From: Burkholderia cenocepacia
GTDB taxonomy: Bacteria > Pseudomonadota > Gammaproteobacteria > Burkholderiales > Burkholderiaceae
NCBI RefSeq assembly: GCF_014211915.1
Contig: NZ_CP060040.1
Coordinates: 124,001-188,000 of the forward strand
Length of the DNA stretch: 64,000 nucleotides
Reading direction: 5' to 3'
The notes beneath the pieces are model-generated. The model did not search any database, was not told the DNA's origin, and was given only the letters and a program-made list of their open reading frames with translations. Position numbers and translations under genes: made by a program. This document shows positions 18,851 through 27,645 of the stretch, piece by piece. How positions within the stretch are numbered: the stretch's first letter is position 1; each line of letters opens with the position of its first letter.

Positions 18851-19992
18851 AGCCGTACGCCCCGCAAGATGTCCCCTCGGGGGACGCGTTGCCGAATCTC
18901 GAGCCGCTGGTCGCGTCGCTGCTCGCGCGCGCGCCGCGCATGAACTTCATGCAGCTTTGCAGGTTGCTCGAGGTGCGTGTGCCTGACTCGCCGGGCCTGG
19001 GTACGCGGGATACGGCCGAGCACGAGCCCGTGCGCTTTCGACCGCGTCCGCGCGTCGGCTTTCCGGCGGGAGAAATCTCGGCGGTAGAGTTTGACGACGA
19101 GCGCCCCGATGTGCCGCCGACCGTACGCACGACGTTCATGGGCCTGTATGGCGTCGACGCGGCGATGCCGCCGCACATGATCGACGAGATCGTGTTGCGC
19201 GAGGAGGGGCATGAGGTCGTCGAAGCGTTTCTCGACCCGTTCAATCACCGGTACGTCACGCTGCTGTACCGCGCGTGGAAGAAATACCGCTACCCGGAAA
19301 GCTTCCGCCCGGGCGGCAGCGACGTGCATTCGCGCAACCTGCTGTGCCTGGCCGGCTTCGGGTGGGGCGACAAGCCGCGGCGCGCCGGCCTGCCGGATTC
19401 GCGGTTGCTCGCGCTGCTGGGGCTGCTGATCCAGCACACGCGCACGCCCGAAGGCCTGGCGGGCGTCGTCGCGCTCGCCGTACCCGGCATCGGGGTGCGC
19501 GTCGACGAGTTCTTTCCAGTCGGCACGCGTGCCGGACAGCCGCAGCCGCTGACGTCATCCGGCAGGTTTGCCGGTTCATCGGAAGCGGGCATGCGGCGGG
19601 GCCTCGGAGGCGGCTACGTGCTGGGCAAGCGGATGGCCTATCGCAGCCGCGCGGTGCGCTTGACGCTGCGACCGGTGGATGCGCAGCAGGCCCACGATCT
19701 CCTGCCTGGCGCATGGCTGCATCGTGAGCTGATGGCGTTCGTGCAGCTGTATGTCGGTGTCAAGGCCGACGTACACCTGCGCATGGAGCTGTCGTCGCGT
19801 CACGCGCCGAAACCGGCGATCGGTCCGACGCAGGCCGATCAGGCGCCGCGCCTAGGATGGACGACCGTGCTGCCCGCCGACGAGGCGCGTCAGATCAACA
19901 TTGCGCTCGGCGTGTACGAAGCGTTTCCGGCGCCCGGGCCCAATCCACACCTTACTGCCCTGCATGTGCGAACGGAGAACATGGGCTGCTAG
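18847..19992 (+). CDS. tssG: T6SS baseplate protein TssG (ImpH/VasB)
   Basis: The 381-residue protein has the TssG signature near the N-terminus (PRMNFMQLCRLLEV), the VRFRPRPRVGFPAGEI segment and the FLDPFNHRYVTLLYRAWKK region around residue 130. TssG bridges TssF to the rest of the baseplate. It is translationally coupled to tssF by a four-base overlap. The coding end is intact, and tssJ follows after about 120 bases. Confidence 0.93.
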   Translation: MKPYAPQDVPSGDALPNLEPLVASLLARAPRMNFMQLCRLLEVRVPDSPGLGTRDTAEHEPVRFRPRPRVGFPAGEISAVEFDDERPDVPPTVRTTFMGLYGVDAAMPPHMIDEIVLREEGHEVVEAFLDPFNHRYVTLLYRAWKKYRYPESFRPGGSDVHSRNLLCLAGFGWGDKPRRAGLPDSRLLALLGLLIQHTRTPEGLAGVVALAVPGIGVRVDEFFPVGTRAGQPQPLTSSGRFAGSSEAGMRRGLGGGYVLGKRMAYRSRAVRLTLRPVDAQQAHDLLPGAWLHRELMAFVQLYVGVKADVHLRMELSSRHAPKPAIGPTQADQAPRLGWTTVLPADEARQINIALGVYEAFPAPGPNPHLTALHVRTENMGC

Positions 19993-20110
19993 CTGAAGGC
20001 CGACGTTCTTTCCCTGGCGCAATCATCGAGAGCATTTATCCCGGATTCGCATAGGTCTACCGACGCAAGACTCGAAGGTTATTCGTTACATGACTATTTC
20101 AGGAACGTTG

Positions 20111-20641
20111 ATGACACGCCGTTTCGTTACTTCAACCCTCGCATCCGTCACGCTGCTGTCGGGCTGCGGCGCTTGGCAGACTGTCTCGGATGCATCGTCG
20201 GACGCCTATCGCGCTGTTTTCTTCAAGCAGGTCAAGGTGCTCAACATCGACCTGTCCGCGCGTGAGGCGCTGAATCCGGACGATGCCGGCCGCCCGACGT
20301 CGGTCGCGGTGCGCGTGTACCAGCTCAAGGACCGCAAGATGTTCGATGGCGCCTCCTACGACGACTTGCTGAAGCACGACCGGACCGTGCTCGCGCAGGA
20401 TCTGCGGGCCGACATGGCGACGGCCCTGAACCCGGGCGCCGCCGCCAGCCTCTCGCAGCCGATGCAGCCTGATACGAAGTATGTCGCGATCGTCGCTTTC
20501 TACCGCAATCCCGGTAGCGGCGACGGCTGGAAGGTCGTGATCGAGAAAAAGAAGCTCGACGCGGACAAGCCGTTGAAACTCGAGCTGGTCGACCAGCTTC
20601 TGCTCGCGGCCGGCGGCGCGTCCGCGAAGGCGTCCCGATGA
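20111..20641 (+). CDS. tssJ: T6SS outer-membrane lipoprotein TssJ (SciN)
   Basis: The 176-residue protein starts MTRRFVTSTLASVTLLSGC with a clear lipobox (LSGC), then a TssJ-like beta-sandwich region containing a VRVYQLKDRKMFDGASYDDL segment. TssJ anchors the TssM periplasmic domain to the outer membrane. ATG 20111 has AGGAA about seven bases upstream and is preferred over ATG 20090. A 118-base gap separates it from tssG, so it may have an extra promoter. It is the last T6SS gene before the convergent cat operon. Confidence 0.92.
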   Translation: MTRRFVTSTLASVTLLSGCGAWQTVSDASSDAYRAVFFKQVKVLNIDLSAREALNPDDAGRPTSVAVRVYQLKDRKMFDGASYDDLLKHDRTVLAQDLRADMATALNPGAAASLSQPMQPDTKYVAIVAFYRNPGSGDGWKVVIEKKKLDADKPLKLELVDQLLLAAGGASAKASR

Positions 20642-20709
20642 TGCCGGCAGGCTGAACGCGCGACGGCCCCGACGATGCGATTCGATTTCGCGGCCGTCAA
20701 CGTGAAACA

Positions 20710-20780
20710 GGGCGGCCCGGGATGAAACCGCGGGCCGCCCGTACAGCGCGCTGCCGAGGCGGCAACATGGCGGCCTCGGC
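20710..20780. terminator. Two hairpins between convergent tssJ and catC
   Basis: GGGCGGCCCG (20710-20719) pairs with CGGGCCGCCC (20731-20740), and GCCGAGGC (20753-20760) pairs with GCCTCGGC (20773-20780). They lie between two convergent transcription units and probably stop both. Neither has a long T run. Confidence 0.6.
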
Positions 20781-20790
20781 GACGTCTCGC

Positions 20791-21081
20791 CTACCGATCG
20801 TCGTCCCGCACCGAAGACGGATGCCGGCACAGCGCCCGCACCTCCATCTCCATATACGGAAACAGCGGCAACTGGCTCAGCACGTCATGCAGCTGCTGCA
20901 CGCTTTCGACGTCGAAGATGCTGACGTTCGCATACTGCCCGGCGATTCGCCACAGATGGCGCCAGACGCCTTCGTTCATCAGCCGCTGGCACATCGCCTT
21001 TTCTTCGGCCTTCAGCGTGGCCGCCTTCACCGGGTCCATGTCCGCCGGCAGGCGAACGGTCATTTCCACATGAAACAGCAT
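20791..21081 (-). CDS. catC: Muconolactone delta-isomerase
   Basis: The 96-residue product (MLFHVEMTVRLPADMDP) is a full-length CatC, which converts muconolactone to beta-ketoadipate enol-lactone in the catechol ortho-cleavage pathway. Family features include the EEKAMCQRLMNEGVWRHLWRI segment and a C-terminal LPLFPYMEMEV run. An AAGGAG ribosome binding site precedes the start. It is the last gene of the catB-catA-catC transcription unit. Residue-level activity is assumed from the family. Confidence 0.95.
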   Translation of the reverse strand: MLFHVEMTVRLPADMDPVKAATLKAEEKAMCQRLMNEGVWRHLWRIAGQYANVSIFDVESVQQLHDVLSQLPLFPYMEMEVRALCRHPSSVRDDDR

Positions 21082-21124
21082 CCTGCACTCCTTGCGTTGT
21101 CGATTCGTCGAACGGGAAGGGCGC

Positions 21125-22027
21125 TCACGCCTGCGCGCGGGCCCGCTCGACTTCGCTGCCCGGCACGTCCTGCTTGTCCTTGAGCAGCGAGAAGTCGAAG
21201 TCGATCAGCGCGAACTGCCCGTCGACGCCGTACGGCTTGCCTTCCGCGCCCTCCGCCTGCCTGACCGGCGGGATCAGCCCGTCGCGCGTCGCGAATGCGA
21301 AGTCGTCCCACAGATGCGGATCGCCATCGATGTTGATCTGCGTCGTCAGCTTACGATAACCGTCCGCCGAAACGAAGAAGTGGATGTGCGCCGGACGATG
21401 GCCGTGGCGGCCGAGCTGGTCGAGCAGTTGCTCGGTCTTGCTGCCCGGCGGCACGCTGTAGCCGACCGGCAGCACGCTGCGGAAGCTGTAGCGGCCTTCG
21501 GCATCGGTGCGGATCGAGCGGCGCAGGTTGAACGCGGGCTGCGACGGGTCGAAGTACGAGTAATTGCCCAGATGGTTCGCATGCCACACCTCGACCAGCG
21601 CGTTCGCGAGCGGTGCGCCGTCCTGGCCGAGCACCCGGCCGCGCATGACCAGCGTCTGGCCCGGATCGGTGCCGTCGTCGAGCCGCGCGTGGCCGACCGA
21701 TTCCGGCGCGCCGGCGACGTACAGCGGACCTTCGATCGTGCGCGGCGTGCCGCCCTGGATACCGGCCTTTGCCTCGGCTTCGTCCATCCGCACGTCGAGG
21801 AAGCGTTCGAGGCCGAGGCCCGCGGCGATCAGCCCGAATTCGCGGCCGGCTTCGTTCAGGTAGTTCAGGGCCGTCCAGAATTCGCTCGGCTGCACGTCGA
21901 AGTCCTCGATCGTGTAGCAGATGTCCTTCACGATCCGGTTGACGATCGCGCGCACGCGCGGGTTGCCGGGCTTCTCGGCGGCGTCGTCGAAGGTCTTCAG
22001 CAGGGCGTCGATGGCTTGCTTGTTCAT
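21125..22027 (-). CDS. catA: Catechol 1,2-dioxygenase
   Basis: This 300-residue intradiol dioxygenase opens catechol to cis,cis-muconate using non-heme Fe(III). The iron ligands are visible: Tyr156 or Tyr158 in GNYSYFDP, Tyr190 in LPVGYSVPP, and His214/His216 in RPAHIHFFVS. The N-terminal helical dimerisation domain (residues about 1-90) is present. It follows catB by 32 bases and precedes catC by 43 bases on the same strand. Together with the anthranilate dioxygenase genes nearby, it accounts for anthranilate and catechol breakdown. Confidence 0.97.
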   Translation of the reverse strand: MNKQAIDALLKTFDDAAEKPGNPRVRAIVNRIVKDICYTIEDFDVQPSEFWTALNYLNEAGREFGLIAAGLGLERFLDVRMDEAEAKAGIQGGTPRTIEGPLYVAGAPESVGHARLDDGTDPGQTLVMRGRVLGQDGAPLANALVEVWHANHLGNYSYFDPSQPAFNLRRSIRTDAEGRYSFRSVLPVGYSVPPGSKTEQLLDQLGRHGHRPAHIHFFVSADGYRKLTTQINIDGDPHLWDDFAFATRDGLIPPVRQAEGAEGKPYGVDGQFALIDFDFSLLKDKQDVPGSEVERARAQA

Positions 22028-22059
22028 CTGTGTCTCCGGTGTCGGTTGTCGTGTGGGGA

Positions 22060-23193
22060 TCAGCGGGCGCCGCGTCGCATCCGTTCGATGCGGGCCCAGT
22101 CGAAGGTGATGCCGAGGCCGGGCGTCGCCGGCAGATGCAGCTTGAAATCCTCGTAACGCAGCGGCTCGACGAGGATTTCTTCGGTGAGCAGCAGCGGGCC
22201 GAACAGTTCGGTGCCCCATTTCAGCGAGTCGAACGTGCTGAACAGTTGCGCGGACGCCATCGTGCCGGCCGCGCCTTCGAGCATCGTGCCGCCGTACAGT
22301 TCGATGCCGGCCGCCGCCGCGATCGACGCGACGCTCGCCGCGCCCTGCAGGCCGCCCGACTGCGCGATCTTCACCGCGAACACGTCGGCCGCGCGATCCT
22401 GCGCGAGCGCGAACGCATCGACGGGGCCGTGCAGCGCCTCGTCGGCCATGATCGGCACCTGCGCAAGCTGCGTGAGGCGTTTGAGCCCCGCGTGGTTGGT
22501 CGCGGCGATCGGCTGCTCGACGAGACTCACGCCCGCGTCGGCCAGCCGCGCGCCGGCCCAGATCGCGTCGGTTTCGCTCCAGGCCTGGTTCACGTCGACC
22601 CGCACGTCGCCGCGCTCGCCGAGCGCGCGCTTGATCGCGACCACGTGGGCCACGTCGTCCGCGACCGCGTTCGAGCCGATCTTCAGCTTGAACGCGCGAT
22701 GGCGGCGGGCGTCGAGCATCGCTTCGGCTTCCGCGATGTCGCGCTGCGTGTCGCCGCTCGCGAGCGTCCACGCGACATCGACCGCATCGGTCCGCCGGCC
22801 GCCGAACAGCTCGGACAGCGGCACGCCCAGGCGCCGCGCCTGCGCGTCGAACAGCGCGGTCTCGATCGCGCACTTCGCGAAGCGGTTGCCCTGGAACAGC
22901 TTGCGCGCCAGCGCCAGCGCGGCGCCCGGGCGCGTCGCGTCCATGCCTTGCAGCAGCGGCGCGAAGTAGGTGTCGATGTTGACCTTGATGCTTTCGGGGC
23001 TCTCCTCGCCATACGCGAGACCGCCGATGGTCGTCGCCTCGCCGACGCCTTCGATACCGTCCGTGCATCGAACGCGGACCAGCACGAGGGTCTGGCAATT
23101 CATCGTCGCGACCGACAATTTGTGGGGCCGAATCGTCGGCACGTCGACCAGCAGCGTGTCGATGCGTTCGATGGTGGCGGCAGTTGCTATCAT
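22060..23193 (-). CDS. catB: Muconate cycloisomerase
   Basis: The 377-residue protein is a member of the enolase superfamily (muconate-lactonising group) that converts cis,cis-muconate to muconolactone. The KxK catalytic motif is visible in AFKLKIGSN, and the metal-binding acids lie in VDVNQAW, LVEQPI and MADEALHG. ATG 23193 follows a perfect AGGAGG and is preferred over an ATG 25 codons upstream. It is first in the cat operon and diverges from catR across 91 bases. Confidence 0.96.
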   Translation of the reverse strand: MIATAATIERIDTLLVDVPTIRPHKLSVATMNCQTLVLVRVRCTDGIEGVGEATTIGGLAYGEESPESIKVNIDTYFAPLLQGMDATRPGAALALARKLFQGNRFAKCAIETALFDAQARRLGVPLSELFGGRRTDAVDVAWTLASGDTQRDIAEAEAMLDARRHRAFKLKIGSNAVADDVAHVVAIKRALGERGDVRVDVNQAWSETDAIWAGARLADAGVSLVEQPIAATNHAGLKRLTQLAQVPIMADEALHGPVDAFALAQDRAADVFAVKIAQSGGLQGAASVASIAAAAGIELYGGTMLEGAAGTMASAQLFSTFDSLKWGTELFGPLLLTEEILVEPLRYEDFKLHLPATPGLGITFDWARIERMRRGAR

Positions 23194-23266
23194 GCGATTC
23201 CTCCTGTTGGTGCACATGGTAGGAATTCCCGCCCCGCGTCGTCCAACACTCTTTCCGACTACTTCC

Positions 23267-23281
23267 ATACCTTTGAGGCAT
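23267..23281. promoter_or_regulatory. Probable CatR operator (T-N11-A inverted repeat)
   Basis: The sequence ATACCTTTGAGGCAT is an imperfect palindrome (ATACC paired with GGCAT) with T-N11-A spacing, the LysR-family hallmark. It lies in the catB-catR spacer, directly upstream of the catR start codon. Read on the minus strand it includes GGTATGG, resembling CatR sites in pseudomonads as I recall them. On the minus strand a TACCAT hexamer nearer catB is a possible -10. Confidence 0.5.
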
Positions 23282-23284
23282 GAA

Positions 23285-24175
23285 ATGGAATTGCGTCAGC
23301 TCCGTTACTTCATCGCCGTCGCCGAGGAAATGAACATCACGCGGGCGGCGGAGCGGCTGCACATGACGCAGCCGCCGCTGAGCCGCCAGCTCCAGGCGAT
23401 CGAGGAGGAGATCGGGCTGCCGCTGTTCGAGCGCGGCGCGCGGCCGCTGAAACTGACCGATGCCGGGCGCGTGTTCTATGCGCAGGCGAAACGTCTGGTC
23501 GACCAGGCCGACGAACTGGGGCCGCTCACGCGACGGCTCGCGCAACTGTCGGAGCGGATCGTGATCGGCTTCGTCCCGTCGGCGCTGTACGGCGCGCTGC
23601 CGGACGTGATCCGTGCGTTTCGCGAGGCGCAGCCGGACGTCGAGCTGTCGCTGATCGAAATGTTCACGCTCGAACAGCTCGGCGCGCTGAAGGGCGGGCG
23701 GATCGACGTGGGATTCGGCCGCCTGCGCTTCGACGACGACCAGCTGGTGCGCGAGGCGCTGATCGAGGAAAAGCTGATCGCGGCGCTGCCGGCCGGGCAT
23801 CGGCTCGCCGATCCGGCCCGGCCGCTGACGCTCGCGGATCTCGCGAACGAGACGGTGATCGTCTACCCGAGCACGCCGCGGCCGAGCTTCGCCGATCAGC
23901 AGTTGTCGGCGCTGCGCGACGGCGCGGTCGTGCCGGCGGCCGTGCACGAGGTGCGCGAGCTGCAGACGGCGCTCGGGCTCGTCGCCGCGCAGGTGGGCGT
24001 GTCGCTGGTGCCGGAGAGCGTGGAGGGCGTGCGCGTGAAGGGCGTCGTCTACCGGCGGCTGCCGGAGCCGGGCGCGACGTCGCCGATCATCATGAGCCGC
24101 CGGCTGCACGGCGAAAGCGCGGCCACGGCGGCGTTCTGCGCGATTGCGCGGGAGATGATCGTGCCGGCGGCGTGA
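23285..24175 (+). CDS. catR: LysR-type activator of the cat operon
   Basis: This 296-residue LysR-family regulator has an N-terminal winged helix-turn-helix (MELRQLRYFIAVAEEMNITRAAERLHMTQPPLSRQ, in two parts) and a C-terminal effector-binding domain. CatR proteins sense cis,cis-muconate and activate catB. Divergent position next to catB with a T-N11-A palindrome between them supports the assignment. The related BenM/CatM proteins share the fold, but there are no ben genes here. Confidence 0.9.
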   Translation: MELRQLRYFIAVAEEMNITRAAERLHMTQPPLSRQLQAIEEEIGLPLFERGARPLKLTDAGRVFYAQAKRLVDQADELGPLTRRLAQLSERIVIGFVPSALYGALPDVIRAFREAQPDVELSLIEMFTLEQLGALKGGRIDVGFGRLRFDDDQLVREALIEEKLIAALPAGHRLADPARPLTLADLANETVIVYPSTPRPSFADQQLSALRDGAVVPAAVHEVRELQTALGLVAAQVGVSLVPESVEGVRVKGVVYRRLPEPGATSPIIMSRRLHGESAATAAFCAIAREMIVPAA

Positions 24176-24342
24176 CAGTCGGCGTTCACGTTATAAATTG
24201 CAACTAACGGCCGGGTCCGGGGCGCGCCGCCGAATTCGGAACGGGCAGTGCGACGAGATGTCGTTCCGGCACCGTCAAGGCTGGCTGGCAAGCCGTCGTG
24301 TGGTGAGCGCGGTGCGCAAAAGCGCAGGGCGCCGACGGACGG

Positions 24343-25308
24343 TCAAGCCTGACGCTTCGCGTCGAGCGTTTCCGACGGCGATTCGCCGAACTTCTCCCGA
24401 TACGCGATCGCGAACCGGCCCAGGTGGGTAAACCCGCAATCGAGCGCGATATCGGCGATCCGCCGCTCGGATGTCGACCCACGCAGCAACTCCCTCGCAT
24501 GGTCGAGCCGCGTCGCGCGCAGATATTGCATCGGGCTCATCCCGCGGAATTGCAGGAACGCGTCGCGCAGCGTCCGTTCGGGCACGTTGGCGGCCTGGAC
24601 GATATCGGCGAGCTGCAGCGGCTGCGCGTAGTGCGCATCGACGAACTCCTGCGCGCGCCGCACGAAGCCCGGCGCCGGGTCGCGATGCGACGCCTGCGGT
24701 ATGGACGGCGGATGGCCTTCGATCAGCAGGTCGATCAGCAGATGCTCGAGCTGCGATGCGACCCGCGGGTTCGCATTCGCGCGTTCGAGCAGCTCGGGCG
24801 ACCGCGCGACGAGCATCAGTTGCTGGCGCCACGCGGCGAGCGCGGTGTCGCTCACGTGCAGCACCGGGTCGAGCATCGCGCGCGGGTCGCCGGTCAGCGC
24901 GCCGACGGTCGCCGCGTCGATGCGCAGCACGAACTGCTCGCAATCGGCCGACAGCACCGCGTCGAAGCGCTCGCCAGGTGCGCACAGCACGCCGGTCTGG
25001 CCATCGACGCCGAGTTGCCGCCCCATCGCGCGCACTTCGGCCTGGCCGGACAGGCAGAACATCAGCAGGTAGTAGCCGTCGACGGCATCGACCTGCACGC
25101 GCATCGCGTCGCCGAACGCGATCGTGCCGATCCCGAGCCCGCCCAGCCTGACGAAATCCATGTGCGACGCACCCTGCACACGGCCGCTCGGCAGCAGCGC
25201 GTGCGGTTGCATCACGCGCGAGATCCGCTCGCGCGTCTCGTCGAGATCGCGGGATTCGAACAGCCGGTGCGCGCGCAGCGCGAGCGGCTCGAACGACGTT
25301 GGGGACAT
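24343..25308 (-). CDS. andR: AraC-family activator of anthranilate dioxygenase
   Basis: The 321-residue protein has an N-terminal cupin-like sensing region and a C-terminal AraC/XylS double helix-turn-helix (about residues 215-315: [19 protein letters not shown], then [19 protein letters not shown]). It is divergent from the andAc-Ad-Ab-Aa genes, matching the andR arrangement described in Burkholderia cepacia DBO1, where it responds to anthranilate. ATG 25308 begins [15 protein letters not shown]; an upstream in-frame ATG would add 44 arginine-rich residues that look non-coding. Confidence 0.9.
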   Translation of the reverse strand: MSPTSFEPLALRAHRLFESRDLDETRERISRVMQPHALLPSGRVQGASHMDFVRLGGLGIGTIAFGDAMRVQVDAVDGYYLLMFCLSGQAEVRAMGRQLGVDGQTGVLCAPGERFDAVLSADCEQFVLRIDAATVGALTGDPRAMLDPVLHVSDTALAAWRQQLMLVARSPELLERANANPRVASQLEHLLIDLLIEGHPPSIPQASHRDPAPGFVRRAQEFVDAHYAQPLQLADIVQAANVPERTLRDAFLQFRGMSPMQYLRATRLDHARELLRGSTSERRIADIALDCGFTHLGRFAIAYREKFGESPSETLDAKRQA

Positions 25309-25409
25309 GGGCCTGTGCCTTGGTATGGACGACGCGCGCTTCGATCCGACGAATAGGTCGCGATCGTGCGGCGGCCGCGTGTGCCGCCATGCTAGCGCAG
25401 AAATCCGCC

Positions 25410-25444
25410 GAAAGTGGATATTGCGCCGCCGCAATCGCACTTTC
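25410..25444. promoter_or_regulatory. Large inverted repeat in the andR-andAc spacer, likely regulator site
   Basis: GAAAGTG (25410-25416) and ATTGCG (25420-25425) are mirrored by CGCAAT (25430-25435) and CACTTTC (25438-25444), making a 35-bp near-palindrome. It is about 75 bases upstream of andAc and 100 bases from andR. AraC proteins more often use direct repeats, so the binding protein is not certain. Confidence 0.5.
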
Positions 25445-25520
25445 CGGATAGACGCCGAATATTAGCTTTTCAAAAATCGGCTCCATGCATTCAACGCAAC
25501 GGAACCACAAGGAGTCCGAC

Positions 25521-26792
25521 ATGGAGCAGACAGAATCGCCCGTCGTTTTTGCCACGCGCGGCGACGCGTCCGACGTGACCTTCCCGCACGACGACGGCTC
25601 GCGCGTGCCGTACAAGGTGTTCAGCTCGCGGGCGGTCTACGATCGCGAGCAGGAACGCATCTTCCGCGGGCCGACGTGGAACTTCGTCGCGCTCGAAGCG
25701 GAAATCCCGAACGCCGGCGACTTCAAGAGCACGTTCGTCGGCGACACGCCGGTGGTCGTCACGCGCACCGAGGACGGCGCGCTGTCCGCGTGGGTGAACC
25801 GCTGCGCGCACCGCGGCGCGCAGGTATGCCGCAAGTCGCGCGGCAACGCGAGTTCGCACACGTGCGTCTATCACCAGTGGAGCTTCGACAACCAGGGCAA
25901 CCTGCTCGGCGTGCCGTTCCGGCGCGGCCAGAAGGGGATGACCGGGATGCCGGCCGATTTCGATCCGAAGCAGCACGGGCTGCGCAAGCTGCGCGTGGAC
26001 AGCTATCGCGGGCTCGTATTCGCGACCTTCAGCGACGAAGTGGCGCCGCTGCCCGAGTATCTCGGCGAGCAGATGCGCCCGTGGATCGACCGGATCTTCC
26101 ACAAGCCGATCGAGTATCTCGGCTGCACGCGCCAGTATTCGAAGTCGAACTGGAAGCTGTACATGGAGAACGTGAAGGACCCGTATCACGCGAGCATGCT
26201 GCATCTGTTCCATACGACCTTCAACATCTTCCGCGTCGGCATGAAGGCGCGCTCGATTCCGGATGCGAATCACGGGCTGCACAGCATCATCACGGTGACG
26301 AAGACGGGCGACGATACGTCGGCCGCGTACAAGCAGCAGAACATCCGTTCGTTCGACGAAGGTTTCCATCTGGAGGACGAATCGATCCTCGATCTCGTGT
26401 CGGAATACGACGAGGACTGCACGAACCATATCCAGCCGATCTTTCCGCAGCTCGTGATCCAGCAGATCCACAACACGCTGGTCGCGCGGCAGATCCTGCC
26501 GAAGGGCCCGGACAACTTCGAGCTGATCTTCCACTTCTTCGGCTATGCGGACGACACGCCCGAGCTGCGCGCGCTGCGCATCAAGCAGGCGAACCTCGTC
26601 GGGCCGGCCGGCTACATCTCGATGGAAGACACGGAGGCGACCGAGCTCGTGCAGCGCGGGACGGTGCGCGATGCCGACGCGACGTCGGTGATCGAGATGT
26701 CGCGCGGCAATCCGGAACAGCAGGACACGGTGATCACCGAGAGCCTGATCCGCAAGTTCTGGGTCGGCTACCAGAAGCTGATGGGCTATTGA
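25521..26792 (+). CDS. andAc: Anthranilate 1,2-dioxygenase large (alpha) subunit
   Basis: The 423-residue protein is a Rieske non-heme iron oxygenase alpha subunit. The [2Fe-2S] ligands are C95/H97 and C115/H118 (NRCAHRGAQVC and HTCVYHQWSF). The mononuclear iron histidines H223 and H228 lie in ENVKDPYHASMLHLFH. Together with AndAd it dihydroxylates anthranilate, which then loses CO2 and ammonia to give catechol. ATG 25521 follows AAGGAG. The operon order Ac-Ad-Ab-Aa equals the three-component system known from B. cepacia, unlike two-component AntABC. Confidence 0.95.
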   Translation: MEQTESPVVFATRGDASDVTFPHDDGSRVPYKVFSSRAVYDREQERIFRGPTWNFVALEAEIPNAGDFKSTFVGDTPVVVTRTEDGALSAWVNRCAHRGAQVCRKSRGNASSHTCVYHQWSFDNQGNLLGVPFRRGQKGMTGMPADFDPKQHGLRKLRVDSYRGLVFATFSDEVAPLPEYLGEQMRPWIDRIFHKPIEYLGCTRQYSKSNWKLYMENVKDPYHASMLHLFHTTFNIFRVGMKARSIPDANHGLHSIITVTKTGDDTSAAYKQQNIRSFDEGFHLEDESILDLVSEYDEDCTNHIQPIFPQLVIQQIHNTLVARQILPKGPDNFELIFHFFGYADDTPELRALRIKQANLVGPAGYISMEDTEATELVQRGTVRDADATSVIEMSRGNPEQQDTVITESLIRKFWVGYQKLMGY

Positions 26793-26806
26793 GGCGGGAG
26801 CAAAAA

Positions 26807-27283
26807 ATGACGGAAGACATGACGACGTGGTTCGAGATTTACATGCTCCAGAACCGCTACATCGGGCACCTCGACAACGACCGGCTCGAACACTGGCCGG
26901 AGATGTTCACCGAGGACTGCACGTACGAAATCGTGCCGAAGGAGAACGCCGATCTCGGGCTGCCGGTCGGGATCGTCCACTGCACGAACCAGCGGATGCT
27001 GCGCGACCGCGTGGTGTCGCTGCGGCACGCGAACATCTACGAGGAGCACACGTACCGGCACATGACGTCGGGCCTGACGATCGTCGCCGAACGCGACGGC
27101 GAGTTCGATACCGAGAGCAATTACGTGGTCGTGCAGACGCGCAGCAACGGCGAATCGAACGTGTACCAGGCCGGCAAGTACTACGACACGGTCGTGCGCA
27201 CGCCCGACGGCTTGCGCTACAAGACCAAGCGCGTGATCTACGACACGTCCCGCGTGCAGACGCTGCTCGCGACGCCGATCTGA
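26807..27283 (+). CDS. andAd: Anthranilate 1,2-dioxygenase small (beta) subunit
   Basis: The 158-residue product has the ring-hydroxylating dioxygenase beta-subunit fold: an N-terminal FEIYMLQNRYIGHLDNDRL segment and a C-terminal YKTKRVIYDTSRVQTLLATPI, the usual end of such subunits. It has no cofactor and supports the alpha subunit in the hexamer. It starts 14 bases after andAc with a GGCGGGAG ribosome binding site. Confidence 0.94.
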   Translation: MTEDMTTWFEIYMLQNRYIGHLDNDRLEHWPEMFTEDCTYEIVPKENADLGLPVGIVHCTNQRMLRDRVVSLRHANIYEEHTYRHMTSGLTIVAERDGEFDTESNYVVVQTRSNGESNVYQAGKYYDTVVRTPDGLRYKTKRVIYDTSRVQTLLATPI

Positions 27284-27318
27284 TCGATCTGACCGCTCTG
27301 ACGAAGCAAGGAACCGAC

Positions 27319-27645
27319 ATGACCGAAGCAACGCTGGCCGAGTGGCATCCGCTCGGCGCTTTCGACGAATTCTCCGAAGACGAACCGGCGGCACGCGTCG
27401 CCGGCCAGAAGCCGATCGCCGTGTTCCGGATCGGCGACGAACTGTTCGCGATGCACGACCTCTGCACGCACGGCCATGCGCGGCTGTCCGAAGGCTATGT
27501 GGAGGACGGCTGCGTCGAATGCCCGCTGCACCAGGGGCTGATCGACATTCGCACCGGCGCGCCGAAATGCGCGCCGATCACCGAGCCGGTGCGGACCTAT
27601 CCGATCCGGATCGTCGACGGGCAGGTGGAAGTCAATGTCGGCTGA
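27319..27645 (+). CDS. andAb: Rieske-type ferredoxin of anthranilate dioxygenase
   Basis: The 108-residue protein holds one Rieske centre: C49 and H51 in DLCTHGHARL, and C68 and H71 in VECPLHQG. It passes electrons from the AndAa reductase to the AndAc oxygenase. Its end overlaps the start of andAa by 11 bases, indicating coupled translation. Confidence 0.95.
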   Translation: MTEATLAEWHPLGAFDEFSEDEPAARVAGQKPIAVFRIGDELFAMHDLCTHGHARLSEGYVEDGCVECPLHQGLIDIRTGAPKCAPITEPVRTYPIRIVDGQVEVNVG

